Positions 28,044-38,110 of a stretch of 64,000 nt of DNA are shown here, one piece after another. The notes under the pieces are model-generated. The model ran no database searches. It saw only the letters and a list, made by a program, of their open reading frames with translations, and had not been told where the DNA came from. Position numbers and translations under genes: made by a program. The DNA is from Bacteroidota bacterium (GTDB lineage Bacteria; Bacteroidota; Bacteroidia; AKYH767-A; OLB10): the NCBI GenBank assembly GCA_016709725.1, contig JADJMG010000001.1, positions 248,001-312,000 on the forward strand, in the 5' to 3' direction. Every line of letters begins with the position of its first letter. Positions within the stretch are counted from its first letter, which is position 1.

Positions 28044-29129
28044 ATGTCAAAGATAACCTTCAACAACAGAACCAGTCCGTTCTTCGATGCATTGCGTGAA
28101 CGCATTGACAATTATTTCAAAGAAGAAAAAATAAAGCCTACAGGTAACTTCAAGCTCTATTCTAAGACCATCATCCTAGTTTCTGTAGCGATCTTTGTTT
28201 ACTCCATGTTGGTATTTGCTAATCTACCCATTTGGTTGTCGATCGTATTTTGTGGGTTGATGGGATTAACATTTGCAAGTATTGGTTTCAATGTAATGCA
28301 TGATGGAGCTCACGACTCTTACTCTACGAACAAAAGCGTCAATAAATTAATGTCGTACTCCTTGAATTTAATGGGCGGTTCAAGTTTTATGTGGAAAGTA
28401 AAACACAATATCGTACATCATACGTTCACGAATATTGAAGGTGTAGATGATGATATTGATGTAAAACCATTCATGCGTGTTAATGAGCAACAAGAAAGAT
28501 ATTGGTTTCATCGTTTCCAACATGTGTATTGGTTTCTACTTTATGGAGCTACGTATTTCATGTGGATTTTTTGGATGGATTTCCATAAGTACTTCACTCG
28601 TAAGATTGGTCCGACACCTATTCGTAAAATGAAACTTTCAGAACATGTTGGATTCTGGGTTACCAAGTTAAGTTATTTAGGTTTGTTTATTGGTCTGCCA
28701 GTGTTTTTAAAAGGATGGGTAGCCACCATTATTGGATACAGTGTCATTTTATTTGTTACTGGATTAACCATTGCGGTTGTGTTTCAGTTAGCACACGTGG
28801 TTGGTGATTGTAAATTCCCAACCCCTGATCCTGATTCTAATAAAATAGAAGAAGAGTGGGCGTTACATCAAGTACATACTACAGCTAATTTTGCAACGAA
28901 AAATAAAATTGTAAGTTGGTTCATGGGTGGATTAAATTTTCAAGTGGAGCATCATTTATTTCCACGAATCTCTCATGTGCATTATCCAGCGATCAGCAAA
29001 TTAGTAAGAGAAACTTGTCAGGAATTTAATGTGAAGTACATTGAGTATCCAACGGTACTTTCTGCGATCAATGCGCACATTAAACATTTGCGTGAGCTAG
29101 GAAGACCGGAAATGGCTTCTAGCTACTAG
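28044..29129 (+). CDS. Membrane fatty-acid desaturase
   Basis: A 361-residue di-iron acyl desaturase that inserts double bonds into membrane lipid chains. Three histidine boxes bind the iron pair: HDGAHDS (about 90), HNIVHHT (about 124) and QVEHHLFP (about 300). Four hydrophobic helices lie between them. The ATG at 28044 is preferred over a TTG at 28032 because the promoter box lies nine bases upstream and the next residues (MSKITFNNRTSPFF) are a typical soluble start. It stands alone between convergent or repeat-rich gaps. The exact regiospecificity cannot be read from sequence; the pattern is like linoleoyl/delta-6 type family members. Confidence 0.92.
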   Translation: MSKITFNNRTSPFFDALRERIDNYFKEEKIKPTGNFKLYSKTIILVSVAIFVYSMLVFANLPIWLSIVFCGLMGLTFASIGFNVMHDGAHDSYSTNKSVNKLMSYSLNLMGGSSFMWKVKHNIVHHTFTNIEGVDDDIDVKPFMRVNEQQERYWFHRFQHVYWFLLYGATYFMWIFWMDFHKYFTRKIGPTPIRKMKLSEHVGFWVTKLSYLGLFIGLPVFLKGWVATIIGYSVILFVTGLTIAVVFQLAHVVGDCKFPTPDPDSNKIEEEWALHQVHTTANFATKNKIVSWFMGGLNFQVEHHLFPRISHVHYPAISKLVRETCQEFNVKYIEYPTVLSAINAHIKHLRELGRPEMASSY

Positions 29130-29225
29130 CTGTTGGATGTTAGATGTTAGATGGTTCTCTAAGGTGGCTTTCAATTTACCGCCAGATAGTCTAGCAGAAC
29201 TTAATTCTGAATTCTGAATTAACCC

Positions 29226-30203
29226 CTAGCTTTCCCGAAGCATCAGCATAGAAGAAAGTTTTCGTAAGGCAGCAGTTCGCTCCTGATTGATGGGCAGGGC
29301 GTCGAGATGAGAGAGTGCTTCCGCATAAAGTTCATCCATCTTTTTTTCTGCACATTCTTTTACGTGTAGTGTTTCGTAAATATTTTTAATTGCATTTACT
29401 TTTGATGCATTATCAGCACCATCATACGCTAACCATTGTTGCAATTCGATGGCGGTTTGATCTTTTGCATTTTTAAGAGCGGAGAGTAATAAAAATGTTT
29501 TTTTGTTGGCGATGATATCTCCACCGACTTGTTTGCCGAACTTTTGTTCATTACCGTACACATCTAAAATATCATCTTGCAATTGAAAAGCGATTCCAAG
29601 ATTTACACCAAAATCATAAATATGTTTTACTTCTTCTTCCTTTGCTCCTGCGATTTGCGCACCAATACCCAAACATGCTCCCACAAGCACAGCCGTTTTT
29701 AGTTTTATCATCTCGAGATACTCTTCAATCTCAATATCGTTCCGGCTTTCGAAATCCATATCGTATTGCTGTCCTTCGCAAACTTCGAGTGCTGTTTTCA
29801 AAAACAGATTCATAACGGCAGGCATAGCCGAAATGGGCGTCTGCGTAATCAGTTGACATGATTTCACAAACATCGCATCTCCTGAAAGAATTGCGATATT
29901 GGAATTCCATTTTTGATGAACGGTCGGCTTTCCTCTTCGCAATGGCGCTCGATCCATAATATCATCATGCAAGAGTGTGAAATTATGAAACACCTCTACG
30001 GCTAGAGCGGCAGGCATTGCATTTTCTCTTTTTCCTGAAAACAAATCATTAGCTAACAAAACTAAGACTGGACGTATTCTTTTTCCTCCCAACGAAAGCA
30101 TGTATCGCAGGGGATCATAAAGCGATTCAGGTTGTTGAGGAAAATCGAGTTGACTCAGTTGAAATTCTACTTCCTTCTGAAGTTGTTCAACAGATTCAGT
30201 CAT
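29226..30203 (-). CDS. Polyprenyl (isoprenoid) diphosphate synthase
   Basis: A 325-residue trans-prenyltransferase condensing isopentenyl diphosphate with allylic diphosphates. The first Asp-rich motif is LLHDDIMDRA (about 84), the second QLQDDILDVYG (about 208); GGKRIRPVLV near 40 binds the diphosphate. The product length (farnesyl, geranylgeranyl or longer for quinones) cannot be fixed by eye. Its ATG overlaps the stop of the upstream epimerase gene by one base (TAATG), so the two are translationally coupled. Confidence 0.93.
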   Translation of the reverse strand: MTESVEQLQKEVEFQLSQLDFPQQPESLYDPLRYMLSLGGKRIRPVLVLLANDLFSGKRENAMPAALAVEVFHNFTLLHDDIMDRAPLRRGKPTVHQKWNSNIAILSGDAMFVKSCQLITQTPISAMPAVMNLFLKTALEVCEGQQYDMDFESRNDIEIEEYLEMIKLKTAVLVGACLGIGAQIAGAKEEEVKHIYDFGVNLGIAFQLQDDILDVYGNEQKFGKQVGGDIIANKKTFLLLSALKNAKDQTAIELQQWLAYDGADNASKVNAIKNIYETLHVKECAEKKMDELYAEALSHLDALPINQERTAALRKLSSMLMLRES

Positions 30204-31144
30204 TATGCAGTAATGGAATGCTTAGAATCGATGAGGCGCTGAATACCTTCTTCCAACGGAGTTAATTTTCTTTGCAATAATTCCTTCATCAAAGAAATAT
30301 CGGGACAACGACGTGTCATATCACCTTCTTTCAATGCAGGAAGAAAAACGATTTTGGACGAAGATTTTGTAATCCTAATAATTTTATCTGCAAGATCGAG
30401 CATGGTGATCTCATAATCAGATCCAATATTGGCTACGTCATTAACGATAAGATTTTGATAAAACGCATTTAGGCAAGCTTCAATATTATCGTCGATATAA
30501 CAGAATGTTCTGGTTTGACTACCATCTCCATAAATGGTAATTTCCTTATTCGCCAATGCAGCTTCTAAAAACTTGGACATTACAAAATCAGTACTTTGTT
30601 TAGGACCGTAAGTATTAAAGAATCGGAAGATGGTATATTCTAATCCGAACTCTTGATAGTATGCACGTAAATACGCTTCACCTACGTTCTTAACAATAGC
30701 GTAAGGAAGACGTGAGTTGAGCGGTGTGGTATGTTCATTTTGAGGAAACTCGACAGGCTCACCATAAACTTCAGAGCTTGAAGAATAATACACACGCTTA
30801 ACGCCTGTATTTTTACATAGATCCAATACATTTTTAATCCCATTCAAATCGGACAGAACCATGACAGGATTTGCTAACGTTCGTTTTACTCCGACCAGTG
30901 CAGCATAATGAAACACATAGTCAAAAGAAAAAGATGCAAAAATGGAAGAGATATCATTAAAGCTATTTACATCCGCTTTAATAAATCGAACATTATCATG
31001 AATGGATATGGGTAACTTGATGACATCGCCAGTCAACATATTATCGACGATAACAACATAATTATCGGGGTTGTCAGCTAAACGTTGAGCAAGGCTACTT
31101 GCTACGAATCCAGCACCACCTGTGACAAGTATTTTTCTTTGCAT
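30203..31144 (-). CDS. NAD-dependent nucleotide-sugar epimerase/dehydratase
   Basis: A 313-residue extended short-chain dehydrogenase that acts on nucleotide sugars. The Rossmann motif ILVTGGAGFVAS is at residues 4-15, and the catalytic YAIVK (Tyr-x-x-x-Lys) near 145 follows SSSEVYGEP. The start at 31144 places the Rossmann motif at the N-terminus; a longer frame to 31264 has a non-conserved 40-residue extension and is rejected. It resembles UDP-glucuronate decarboxylases and dTDP-glucose dehydratases. With rmlA just upstream it probably serves surface polysaccharide synthesis, though the substrate is not certain. Confidence 0.88.
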   Translation of the reverse strand: MQRKILVTGGAGFVASSLAQRLADNPDNYVVIVDNMLTGDVIKLPISIHDNVRFIKADVNSFNDISSIFASFSFDYVFHYAALVGVKRTLANPVMVLSDLNGIKNVLDLCKNTGVKRVYYSSSSEVYGEPVEFPQNEHTTPLNSRLPYAIVKNVGEAYLRAYYQEFGLEYTIFRFFNTYGPKQSTDFVMSKFLEAALANKEITIYGDGSQTRTFCYIDDNIEACLNAFYQNLIVNDVANIGSDYEITMLDLADKIIRITKSSSKIVFLPALKEGDMTRRCPDISLMKELLQRKLTPLEEGIQRLIDSKHSITA

Positions 31145-31366
31145 GAAAGTATGCTTTTGTAAACTATTGAATTTGGGTTGTGTACTAAACAAATGTTGCA
31201 TCGCGTATGCACATTTATCCAATACGAAATTAGTGAATTTTATAGTGAATTCAGTAAAATTCAAATAAAAAAAATGGTGTCATCGAGAATGAAAAATACG
31301 AACTTCAATTATTTGGTAAGCGCCTCCATTCTGAAGGTCAAGGACTAGACAAACGAGGTAAGAGTT

Positions 31367-32233
31367 TTATAGTTCTTCTGAAAAAGCCAAAAGATATTTT
31401 CCATAACCACTTTTAATCAGCGGAAGCGCCAACTTTTTTAGTTGAGATTTATCAATAAAGCCCATTCTACAAGCGATTTCTTCGATACAACCAATCTTCA
31501 ATCCCTGGCGTTCTTCGATCACTTGAACGAACTGAGCAGCTTGCATGAGGGACTCAAAGGTACCGGTATCAAGCCATGCTGTACCTTTATCTAAGATTCC
31601 TACTGTCAACTTTCGGGCTTCCAAATAATGTTTATTGACATCGGTAATTTCATACTCGCCCCGTGGACTTGGCTTCAATGATTTTGCAATTTTGATAACA
31701 TCATTATCATAAAAATAGAGTCCGGGAACCGCATAATTTGATTTTGGAGAGGTAGGCTTTTCTTCAATACTTAATGCTTTATTGTTCTTATCAAACTCTA
31801 CTACGCCATATCTTTCTGGATCACTTACATGATAAGCGAAAACGACACCTCCTGAGGGATTACTATTTTCTTGCAATAATTGCTCGAGACCTGTGCCATA
31901 AAAAATATTATCACCTAATATCAAAGCAACATTATCATTACCTATAAAGGATTCACCAATTACAAATGCTTGCGCCAATCCATTTGGCTCCGATTGAATA
32001 GCATATTGAAAATTGCAACCAAGTTCCTTTCCATCGCCGAGTAACTTTTGAAACATGATCTGATCGTGTGGAGTCGTGATGATTAATATTTCACTGATTC
32101 CTGCCATCATTAATACGCTAAGCGGATAATAAATCATCGGTTTATCATATACAGGCATGAGCTGCTTACTCACTGCTATTGTCAACGGATGTAATCGTGT
32201 TCCAGAGCCACCGGCTAATATAATTCCTTTCAT
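31367..32233 (-). CDS. rmlA: Glucose-1-phosphate thymidylyltransferase
   Basis: A 288-residue nucleotidyltransferase making dTDP-glucose from dTTP and glucose-1-phosphate, the first step to dTDP-rhamnose and related sugars. Motifs: KGIILAGGSGTRLHPLT (residues 2-18), VSKQLMPVYDKPMIYYPL, ALILGDNIFYG (Asp near 110), GVVEFD and EEKPTSPKSNYAVPGLYFYD. Length is normal. Genes rmlB, C and D are not seen in the window; the downstream epimerase may act on the same or another sugar. Confidence 0.95.
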   Translation of the reverse strand: MKGIILAGGSGTRLHPLTIAVSKQLMPVYDKPMIYYPLSVLMMAGISEILIITTPHDQIMFQKLLGDGKELGCNFQYAIQSEPNGLAQAFVIGESFIGNDNVALILGDNIFYGTGLEQLLQENSNPSGGVVFAYHVSDPERYGVVEFDKNNKALSIEEKPTSPKSNYAVPGLYFYDNDVIKIAKSLKPSPRGEYEITDVNKHYLEARKLTVGILDKGTAWLDTGTFESLMQAAQFVQVIEERQGLKIGCIEEIACRMGFIDKSQLKKLALPLIKSGYGKYLLAFSEEL

Positions 32234-32342
32234 GGGTCAATACTATCTTCTAAATCTTTACTACGAAAATAATAAAAAAAGGTTGAATACATTCCATCCT
32301 ATCATAGGAATCAGTAATTAAAATTATAGTACTTACTTGGAA

Positions 32343-34774
32343 TTACTTATTTAAATCATCCTCTTGCTGCTCCTTTCGAATGGATAAGCTTTCGCGATCG
32401 ATATCTTCTTCTTCATCATTGGTTTCAAAAAACGGCTCTGCTAAAAACGCCTTCGTAGTGAGTCGACGCTCTAGGCTAAGCAAGAACGCAGGTAACACAA
32501 TAATATTTGCCACCATGGCAACCAACAAAGTTACACTTAGCAACTTTCCTAACGAAGCAGTCCCACCAAAGTCGCTCGCACTAAAAATAAAAAATCCGAA
32601 AAATAAAATCACAGAAGAATACACCATACTCACACCTGTTTCTCGAATGGTTAGTGTGACAGCATTGGAAATACTCATGACTGGATTGGTTCGCATTTCG
32701 TGACGATACTTGGTTAGAAAATAAATGGTTTGATCAGATGCCATACCAAATGCAATACTAAAAATTAAAATAGTAGAAGGCTTCAAAGAAATATTAAAAA
32801 ATCCCATCAATCCAGCCGTAATAACTAATGGAATTAGACTAGGTACAATCGAAATTAAAATCATTCGAATCGACATAAAAAGCGTCACCATAATAATTGA
32901 AATAAGCACAATGGCTAAAAGAATACTTTCCATCAAATTCTTGAACATGTAATTATTCCCTTTCAAGAAAATCAGACTATTCCCAGTAATGATGGTCTCA
33001 TACTTATCCGTTGGGAATATGGAATCGACTCGAGGGCGCAACTCGCTTAACAACTTTTCCATTTTAAGCGACCCTATATCTGCCATTTGAACACTCACAC
33101 GAGTAATTTGTCGATTACTATCGATAAAGCTTTTAAATGCATTTCCTTTTCCGTTCATATCGCCAGCGAAACTCGACATTTCTGCAAGTTGAATGGTGCC
33201 GGGTAAAATATGAAAGCGAGGATCATTATCGTGATATGCTTGGTAAGAAAATTTTATTCCATCCACAACGGAAAGCGGTTTTGAAAAGATGGGATATTGA
33301 TTTAGCATTTTCTGCAAGCGATTTATTTTCTGCAGTGTCGTTTGTTTTAAAGCACCACCAGGTTCAAGTGTATTAATCGAAAACTCGAGTGGAAGCACCC
33401 CTTTAAAATTGCTTTCAAAAAATTTCATATCCACATAAACGGGATCTTTTTCGGCAGATCATCTACCACAAATCCATTCGTTGAAATTTTAGATATCCCA
33501 TAAAAACTAATCAACATAATTACACTAACGCAAGCATAAATATATTTGGGATGTAAATGCACCCATCTATCGACACTCGCCAATAACTTATTAAGTCGAG
33601 GAGCCTGCAAATGTTTCAGATGCTTCACATCGGGAGGAGCTAAATAGCTATAAACAATCGGAATTAAAATTAAAGAAATGAGCCATGTGGCCATCACATT
33701 AATAGCGGCAACTAATCCAAACTCCATTAAAATTCGACTATTCGTAAAATAGAAAACAAAAAATCCAATACTCGTGGTAACATTTGCGAGAAAGGTTGTG
33801 AGTCCAATTCGCTGCACCATTCGAGCTAACGCCTTTGCTTGTGAATTATGCCTACTATATTCCACTTGATATTTATTCAATAACAAGATAGCATTGGGAA
33901 TACCAATAACAATAATGAGTGGCGGAATCAATCCACTTAAAATGGTGATTTTATATCCAAGCACTGCAATGATTCCTATCGACCAAATAACGCTAACGAA
34001 CACTACAATCAGTGTGAAAAAAAGCACTTGAAAATTTCTGAAAAAAACGAAGAGGACAATTGCAGTTACTAAAACAGCCAACAGCATAAACAACTTCATT
34101 TCTTCAACGACTTTACTTGTAATTGCAGTGCGTATGTAGGGAAGTCCGCTAATATGCACATCCAATTTATTACTCAAACCAAAGGCTTCAGCTTTCTCTT
34201 TGATCTGCTTAACAACACTGATTCTATTCTTTGTATTGAGTTTACTTTTATCGAAAGTGATGGCCATCACCGTAGCACCTGTTTGCGAGTTGCGGATAAA
34301 ACCATCATAAAAAGGCAACTTTTCAATTTCAGTTTTGATACTATCTACTTCCGCTTGTGAAGTAGGTGCATGCGCGACGATAGGTTTCATCTCAAACTTA
34401 CGCGCCGAATCATTCTTGATGACATTATACAATCGAGCTAGGGAAACTACTTCCTCAATACCGTCCATCGATTTGATTTCATCACCTAAACGATACCAAT
34501 CTCCAAATTTCTTAAGCGTATAAAAATTCTTGTCTTCCACTCCCAACACCATCACACTTCCATCTTCACCAAAACGACCTTTAAACGATTCGTAGGCTTT
34601 AAAGTCTTCGTCGTTGTCAGGTAGAATTCTAGCAAAATCATACGAAAGTTGAATAGTAGTCGCTTTGTACCCCATAAAAAGAGTTGTAGCGCCTATTAAT
34701 ACGATGAATAATAGACGATTGCGTAAAATGATTCGAGCGAGCCAGGTAAACATAAATCGTGGTAAAAGTATCAA
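32343..34774 (-). CDS. MMPL/RND-superfamily transporter (one frameshift)
   Basis: A large inner-membrane exporter of about 810 residues, read in two frames: 34774-33425 (N-terminal half) and 33434-32343 (C-terminal half). They join if one T (plus strand) is restored in the TTTTT run at 33447-33451, giving the expected KKDPVYVDMKFFESNFKG. Each half has the RND plan of one helix, a periplasmic loop and five further helices, with a GIPNAILLLNKY sequence in the first half and FGMASDQTIYFLTKY in the second. Family members move lipids, hopanoids or siderophore-like molecules using proton flow. The cargo is unknown. The adapter and outer-membrane partner genes are absent nearby. Confidence 0.88.
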
Positions 34775-34889
34775 AATTCACATTGGTAATGCGTGTAAAT
34801 GACGAAAAAAAATAACTAATTGTAGCAGGTAAGAATCGCGTATTTATCCAAATTCCTCAAGTAAATACATTTCAAGGGAAAAAGAAATT

Positions 34890-35981
34890 ATGCCAAATAA
34901 ATTATACTTCTTCAAAATTTTACAGATCCTAGCAGATTCATCCTTAACTTTATCGCCGATGAACAAGAATTTACGTGACGGACTTAATTTCCTTTTCAAG
35001 TCGAAGCCAAGCAGAATTATAAATGCAAGTAAAGTGGTTGCCAGCTATTATTATTCGAAATGGCTAGGTAAACCTATTCAATGGGGAATGCCGATTGTTT
35101 TATCGTTTGAGCCCACCACATCCTGTAATTTACGTTGCCCGGAATGTCCGAGTGGATTACGTGCATTTTCCCGACCAACGGGAATGCTTGAAGAGAGCTT
35201 TTTCAAAAAAGTGATTGATGAAGTAAAAGACACCTTGTGGTATTTGATTTTTTATTTTCAGGGTGAACCTTATTTGAATCCGAAATTTTTAGAGCTCGTA
35301 AAGTATGCATCGAGTAAAGGAATTTACACAGCTACTTCCACCAATGCACACTATCTCACGGATGAAAATGCGAAGAAGACAATTGAGTCGGGGTTAGATC
35401 GATTAATCATTTCCATTGATGGAACTACGCAAGAAGTGTATGAGCAATATCGAATAGGAGGAAAACTAGAGAAAGTGATTGAAGGGACAAAGAACATTGT
35501 GAAATGGAAAAAAGAATTAGGCTCTTCTACTCCGCATATTATTTTTCAATTTTTAGTGGTGAAGCCCAATGAGCATCAAATTGCAGAGGTTCATCAACTC
35601 GCCAAAGAATTAGGTGTGGATGAAGTCGGATTAAAAACCGCGCAGGTCTATGATTTTGAAAAGGGAAATGATTTAATTCCCGAAAATGAAAAATACGCTC
35701 GTTATAAAAAACAAAAAGACGGCACCTACAAAATCAAAAACCAACTTTTAAATCATTGTTGGAAGTTATGGCATAGCTGTGTGATTACGTGGGATGGAAG
35801 AGTGGTTCCTTGCTGCTTCGACAAAGATGCGATGTACAATATGGGCAGTTTAAAAGAGCAACGCTTTGCTGATTTATGGCAAAATTCGAACTATCAAGAT
35901 TTTCGTGCATCCGTACTTCGTTCGCGAAACGAAATTGAGATGTGTAAAAATTGTACGGAGGGGACGAAAGTTTGGTCGTAA
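34890..35981 (+). CDS. Radical SAM protein with SPASM domain
   Basis: A 363-residue radical S-adenosylmethionine enzyme. The 4Fe-4S motif is in SCNLRCPECPSG (Cys-x3-Cys-x2-Cys, about residue 78). A C-terminal SPASM region supplies auxiliary-cluster cysteines (CWKLWHSCVITW, GRVVPCCFD, MCKNC). Such enzymes modify peptides, proteins or other small molecules, but there is no obvious precursor peptide gene next door, so the substrate is unknown. The start may instead be the ATG at 34959 (MNKNLRDG). A long nested hairpin begins at the stop codon. Confidence 0.9.
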   Translation: MPNKLYFFKILQILADSSLTLSPMNKNLRDGLNFLFKSKPSRIINASKVVASYYYSKWLGKPIQWGMPIVLSFEPTTSCNLRCPECPSGLRAFSRPTGMLEESFFKKVIDEVKDTLWYLIFYFQGEPYLNPKFLELVKYASSKGIYTATSTNAHYLTDENAKKTIESGLDRLIISIDGTTQEVYEQYRIGGKLEKVIEGTKNIVKWKKELGSSTPHIIFQFLVVKPNEHQIAEVHQLAKELGVDEVGLKTAQVYDFEKGNDLIPENEKYARYKKQKDGTYKIKNQLLNHCWKLWHSCVITWDGRVVPCCFDKDAMYNMGSLKEQRFADLWQNSNYQDFRASVLRSRNEIEMCKNCTEGTKVWS

Positions 35982-36051
35982 AGCCCAGAAGTAGAGCTAA
36001 GCCTAGAAGCAGAGCTTCGCACGCTTCTAGGCACAGCACACTTCTGGGCTT
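35981..36051. repeat. Nested long inverted repeat after the radical SAM gene
   Basis: AAGCCCAGAAGT (35981-35992) pairs with ACTTCTGGGCTT (36040-36051), and inside it GCCTAGAAGC (36001-36010) pairs with GCTTCTAGGC (36023-36032). It begins at the last base of the TAA stop codon. It is a probable terminator or repeat element. Confidence 0.8.
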
Positions 36052-36064
36052 CGCCCATTTTGTT

Positions 36065-36212
36065 TTATCACAGCCTTCGTGCCTGCCAGCAGGCCGGCCT
36101 CTGTGCCTCTGCGAGAAAATTTATCATAGCGCAGCCTTCGCACCTCTGTTCCTCTGCGAGAAAAATTATCATAGCGTAGCCTTCGCGTCCCGATAGCTAT
36201 CGGGACCGTGCC
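36065..36212. repeat. Three ~45-bp tandem repeats carrying two inserted palindromes
   Basis: Units begin TTATCA at 36065, 36121 and 36166 and contain the words AGCCTTCG and, in the first two, CCTCTGCGAGAAAA. The first unit has an extra block with CCTGC-CA-GCAGG (36082-36093); the third has TCCCGATAGCTATCGGGA (36188-36205) at about the same relative position. The middle unit has neither. This looks like palindrome insertion into pre-existing repeats. Confidence 0.75.
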
Positions 36213-36479
36213 TTTTTAACCTGAACTTACCGAGGGTTGCGAGAAAATTAAGAGATTGGAATTTAGCGAAGAGATAAGATGTATTCGAAGGCGATAAGTT
36301 TAAAGCAATTCTAAAATTCAAGCCTCTCCCTAGCCCTCTCCAGAGGAGAGGGGATTATAAAATTAAATTTATAAGTTTAAATTTGGAATTGACCATAGAA
36401 ATCTCTGCGACTTCTAGACGAGCGCACTTCTAAGATTGAACTCTTCTGTGCTCCGCTTATTATTAAAGTGATAAAGAAA
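36213..36479. other. Intergenic region with a palindromic element
   Basis: The rest of the radical SAM-aminopeptidase gap holds no supported gene. It includes the element at 36321-36353. Confidence 0.5.
36321..36353. repeat. Dispersed palindromic element, copy 1 (CCCTCTCC family)
   Basis: AGCCTCTCCC-TA-GCCC... with the core CCCTCTCC-AGA-GGAGAGGG (36334-36352). A second copy lies in the opposite orientation at 45315-45349, inside the sorting domain of a T9SS protein. Confidence 0.85.
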
Positions 36480-37799
36480 TTATTTATGCGATACGGAACG
36501 AGCTTCTGCAGCTTCTCTCATTAACTCTTCTATATCCTCAATTTCCACTGGTATGGAAGCCATTAAATCTACTGGATCTTTTGAAGTAACTAAAATATCG
36601 TTTTCCAATCTAATACCTAGACCTTCTTCGGGAATATAAATTCCAGGTTCGCAAGTGAAAACCATTCCAGGTTGCATCGGTTCGTAGCGATTGCCAATAT
36701 CGTGAACATCCAATCCGAGGAAATGCGAGGTACCATGCATAAAATACTTTTTGTAGGCAGGCAATTCCGGATTTTGATTTTTAATATCACTCTTAGAAAT
36801 CAGTCCTAGATCGAGCAATTCAGCTTCCATCAACAACCCAACTTCTACATGATATTTCTCGATGGTATTTCCGGGAACTAACATTTTGGTGGCGCCTTTC
36901 ATCACTCTTAAAACAGCATTGTATACATCGCGTTGACGTTGTGTAAACTCTCCACTTACAGGAATACATCGCGTTAAATCAGCAGCATAATTCGCATACT
37001 CCGCACCGAAATCCATCAAGATCACATCACCCGCTTTACACTCTTTGTTGTTTTCATTATAATGCAAAATACATGCGCTTGCCCCTGAAGCGATGATCGG
37101 ATTATAGGCATGTCCGCTAGCACGCTTACGAATGAACTCATGAATAATTTCCGCTTCAATTTCATACTCCATCACACCAGGCTTCACAAAACGCATTACT
37201 TTACGAAAAGCTTTTTCCGTAATGTCCATTGCTTTTTGCATCAACTTAATTTCGATGTCGTGTTTGATGGCGCGCAGAGAAGCTAAAATAGGTCCGAGAC
37301 GTTCAAAATGATGACCCGCATACATCGACTTCATACTTTGTGCAAAACGCAAATCACGATAAGGAACTTCAGAGGAGAAACGATCATTCTCGTTAATATT
37401 TACATACACATTTTCGCAATGATTCATCAGCATAGGAATAATGCTGTTGTAGTCTTCCAACCAATACACACTTTGGATTCCCGAAGCTGCACGCGCCTCG
37501 TCCTTTGTGTATTTATGGCCTTCCCAAATGGCAATATGCTCATTTGTTTTTCGTACGAAAAGAATCTCTTTGTAACGAGGGAGTGGTGCGTCAGGAAACA
37601 AAACTAAAATCGTTTGTTCTTGATCGATACCTGTTAGGTAAAAAAGGTCGGAGTTTTGCCGAAAGAGAAAATTTGTATCACCATTTCGAGGCATTTCGTC
37701 ATTGGCATTTAAAAATGCGATCGACTTAGGCTTCAATTTAGAGACAAATCGTTGTCGGTTCTCAACAAAAAGCTGAGCATCTATGCTTGTATATTTCAT
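36480..37799 (-). CDS. Xaa-Pro aminopeptidase (aminopeptidase P)
   Basis: A 439-residue metallopeptidase of the M24B family that releases residues before proline. The N-terminal half is the creatinase-like domain (FLFRQNSDLFYLTG). The C-terminal pita-bread domain carries the two-metal ligands: DFGAEYANYAADLTR (two Asp, about 275-285), HGTSHFLGLDVHD (His near 360), EPGIYIPEEG (Glu near 395) and GIRLENDILVT (Glu near 410). It has no signal peptide, so it acts in the cytoplasm. Length is normal. A possible -7 box TATATTTG lies about 50 bases upstream (minus strand). Confidence 0.95.
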   Translation of the reverse strand: MKYTSIDAQLFVENRQRFVSKLKPKSIAFLNANDEMPRNGDTNFLFRQNSDLFYLTGIDQEQTILVLFPDAPLPRYKEILFVRKTNEHIAIWEGHKYTKDEARAASGIQSVYWLEDYNSIIPMLMNHCENVYVNINENDRFSSEVPYRDLRFAQSMKSMYAGHHFERLGPILASLRAIKHDIEIKLMQKAMDITEKAFRKVMRFVKPGVMEYEIEAEIIHEFIRKRASGHAYNPIIASGASACILHYNENNKECKAGDVILMDFGAEYANYAADLTRCIPVSGEFTQRQRDVYNAVLRVMKGATKMLVPGNTIEKYHVEVGLLMEAELLDLGLISKSDIKNQNPELPAYKKYFMHGTSHFLGLDVHDIGNRYEPMQPGMVFTCEPGIYIPEEGLGIRLENDILVTSKDPVDLMASIPVEIEDIEELMREAAEARSVSHK

Positions 37800-37924
37800 A
37801 TTTAGATTGTTTTTAACTAAAAATGTATTTTAATGATTTGGAGCATGCAAATATAAACAATACCTGTTTGTCACTAAACAATCTCATTACTAAATTGTTC
37901 AATACCAATCGTAAAATTACAACG

Positions 37925-37999
37925 ATGAGATTCATCAAACAAGATCTGTATAAAGAAGTTTCTCGAGCCCTAGCAAGAGCAATTCATCAAAAACTCTAG
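37925..37999 (+). CDS. Possible 24-residue ORF upstream of sdhC
   Basis: ATG to TAG, encoding MRFIKQDLYKEVSRALARAIHQ plus two residues (shown here without claim of translation) as a basic amphipathic helix. No promoter, ribosome site or family support; it could be a leader peptide of the sdh operon or chance. Confidence 0.15.
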   Translation: MRFIKQDLYKEVSRALARAIHQKL

Positions 38000-38040
38000 A
38001 AAAAAATGATATACTAATGCCCATCAAAACAAATTACAAT

Positions 38041-38048
38041 TAAATTTG
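38041..38048 (+). promoter_or_regulatory. -7 promoter box of the sdh operon
   Basis: TAAATTTG matches TAnnTTTG and lies 62 bases before the sdhC ATG at 38111, giving an ordinary leader. The 250-base gap before it holds no supported gene. Confidence 0.45.
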
Positions 38049-38110
38049 CATCCATTAAAGCGACTATTCGCTTGAATTTTGCTTCTATTATCCTAGAATA
38101 TCTAAGAATT

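Noticed and set aside
35951..36196. Plus-strand ORF after the radical SAM gene
   Set aside because: Its translation consists of repeat-encoded words (SRAKPRSRA, LCEKIYHSAAFA) from the intergenic inverted and tandem repeats.
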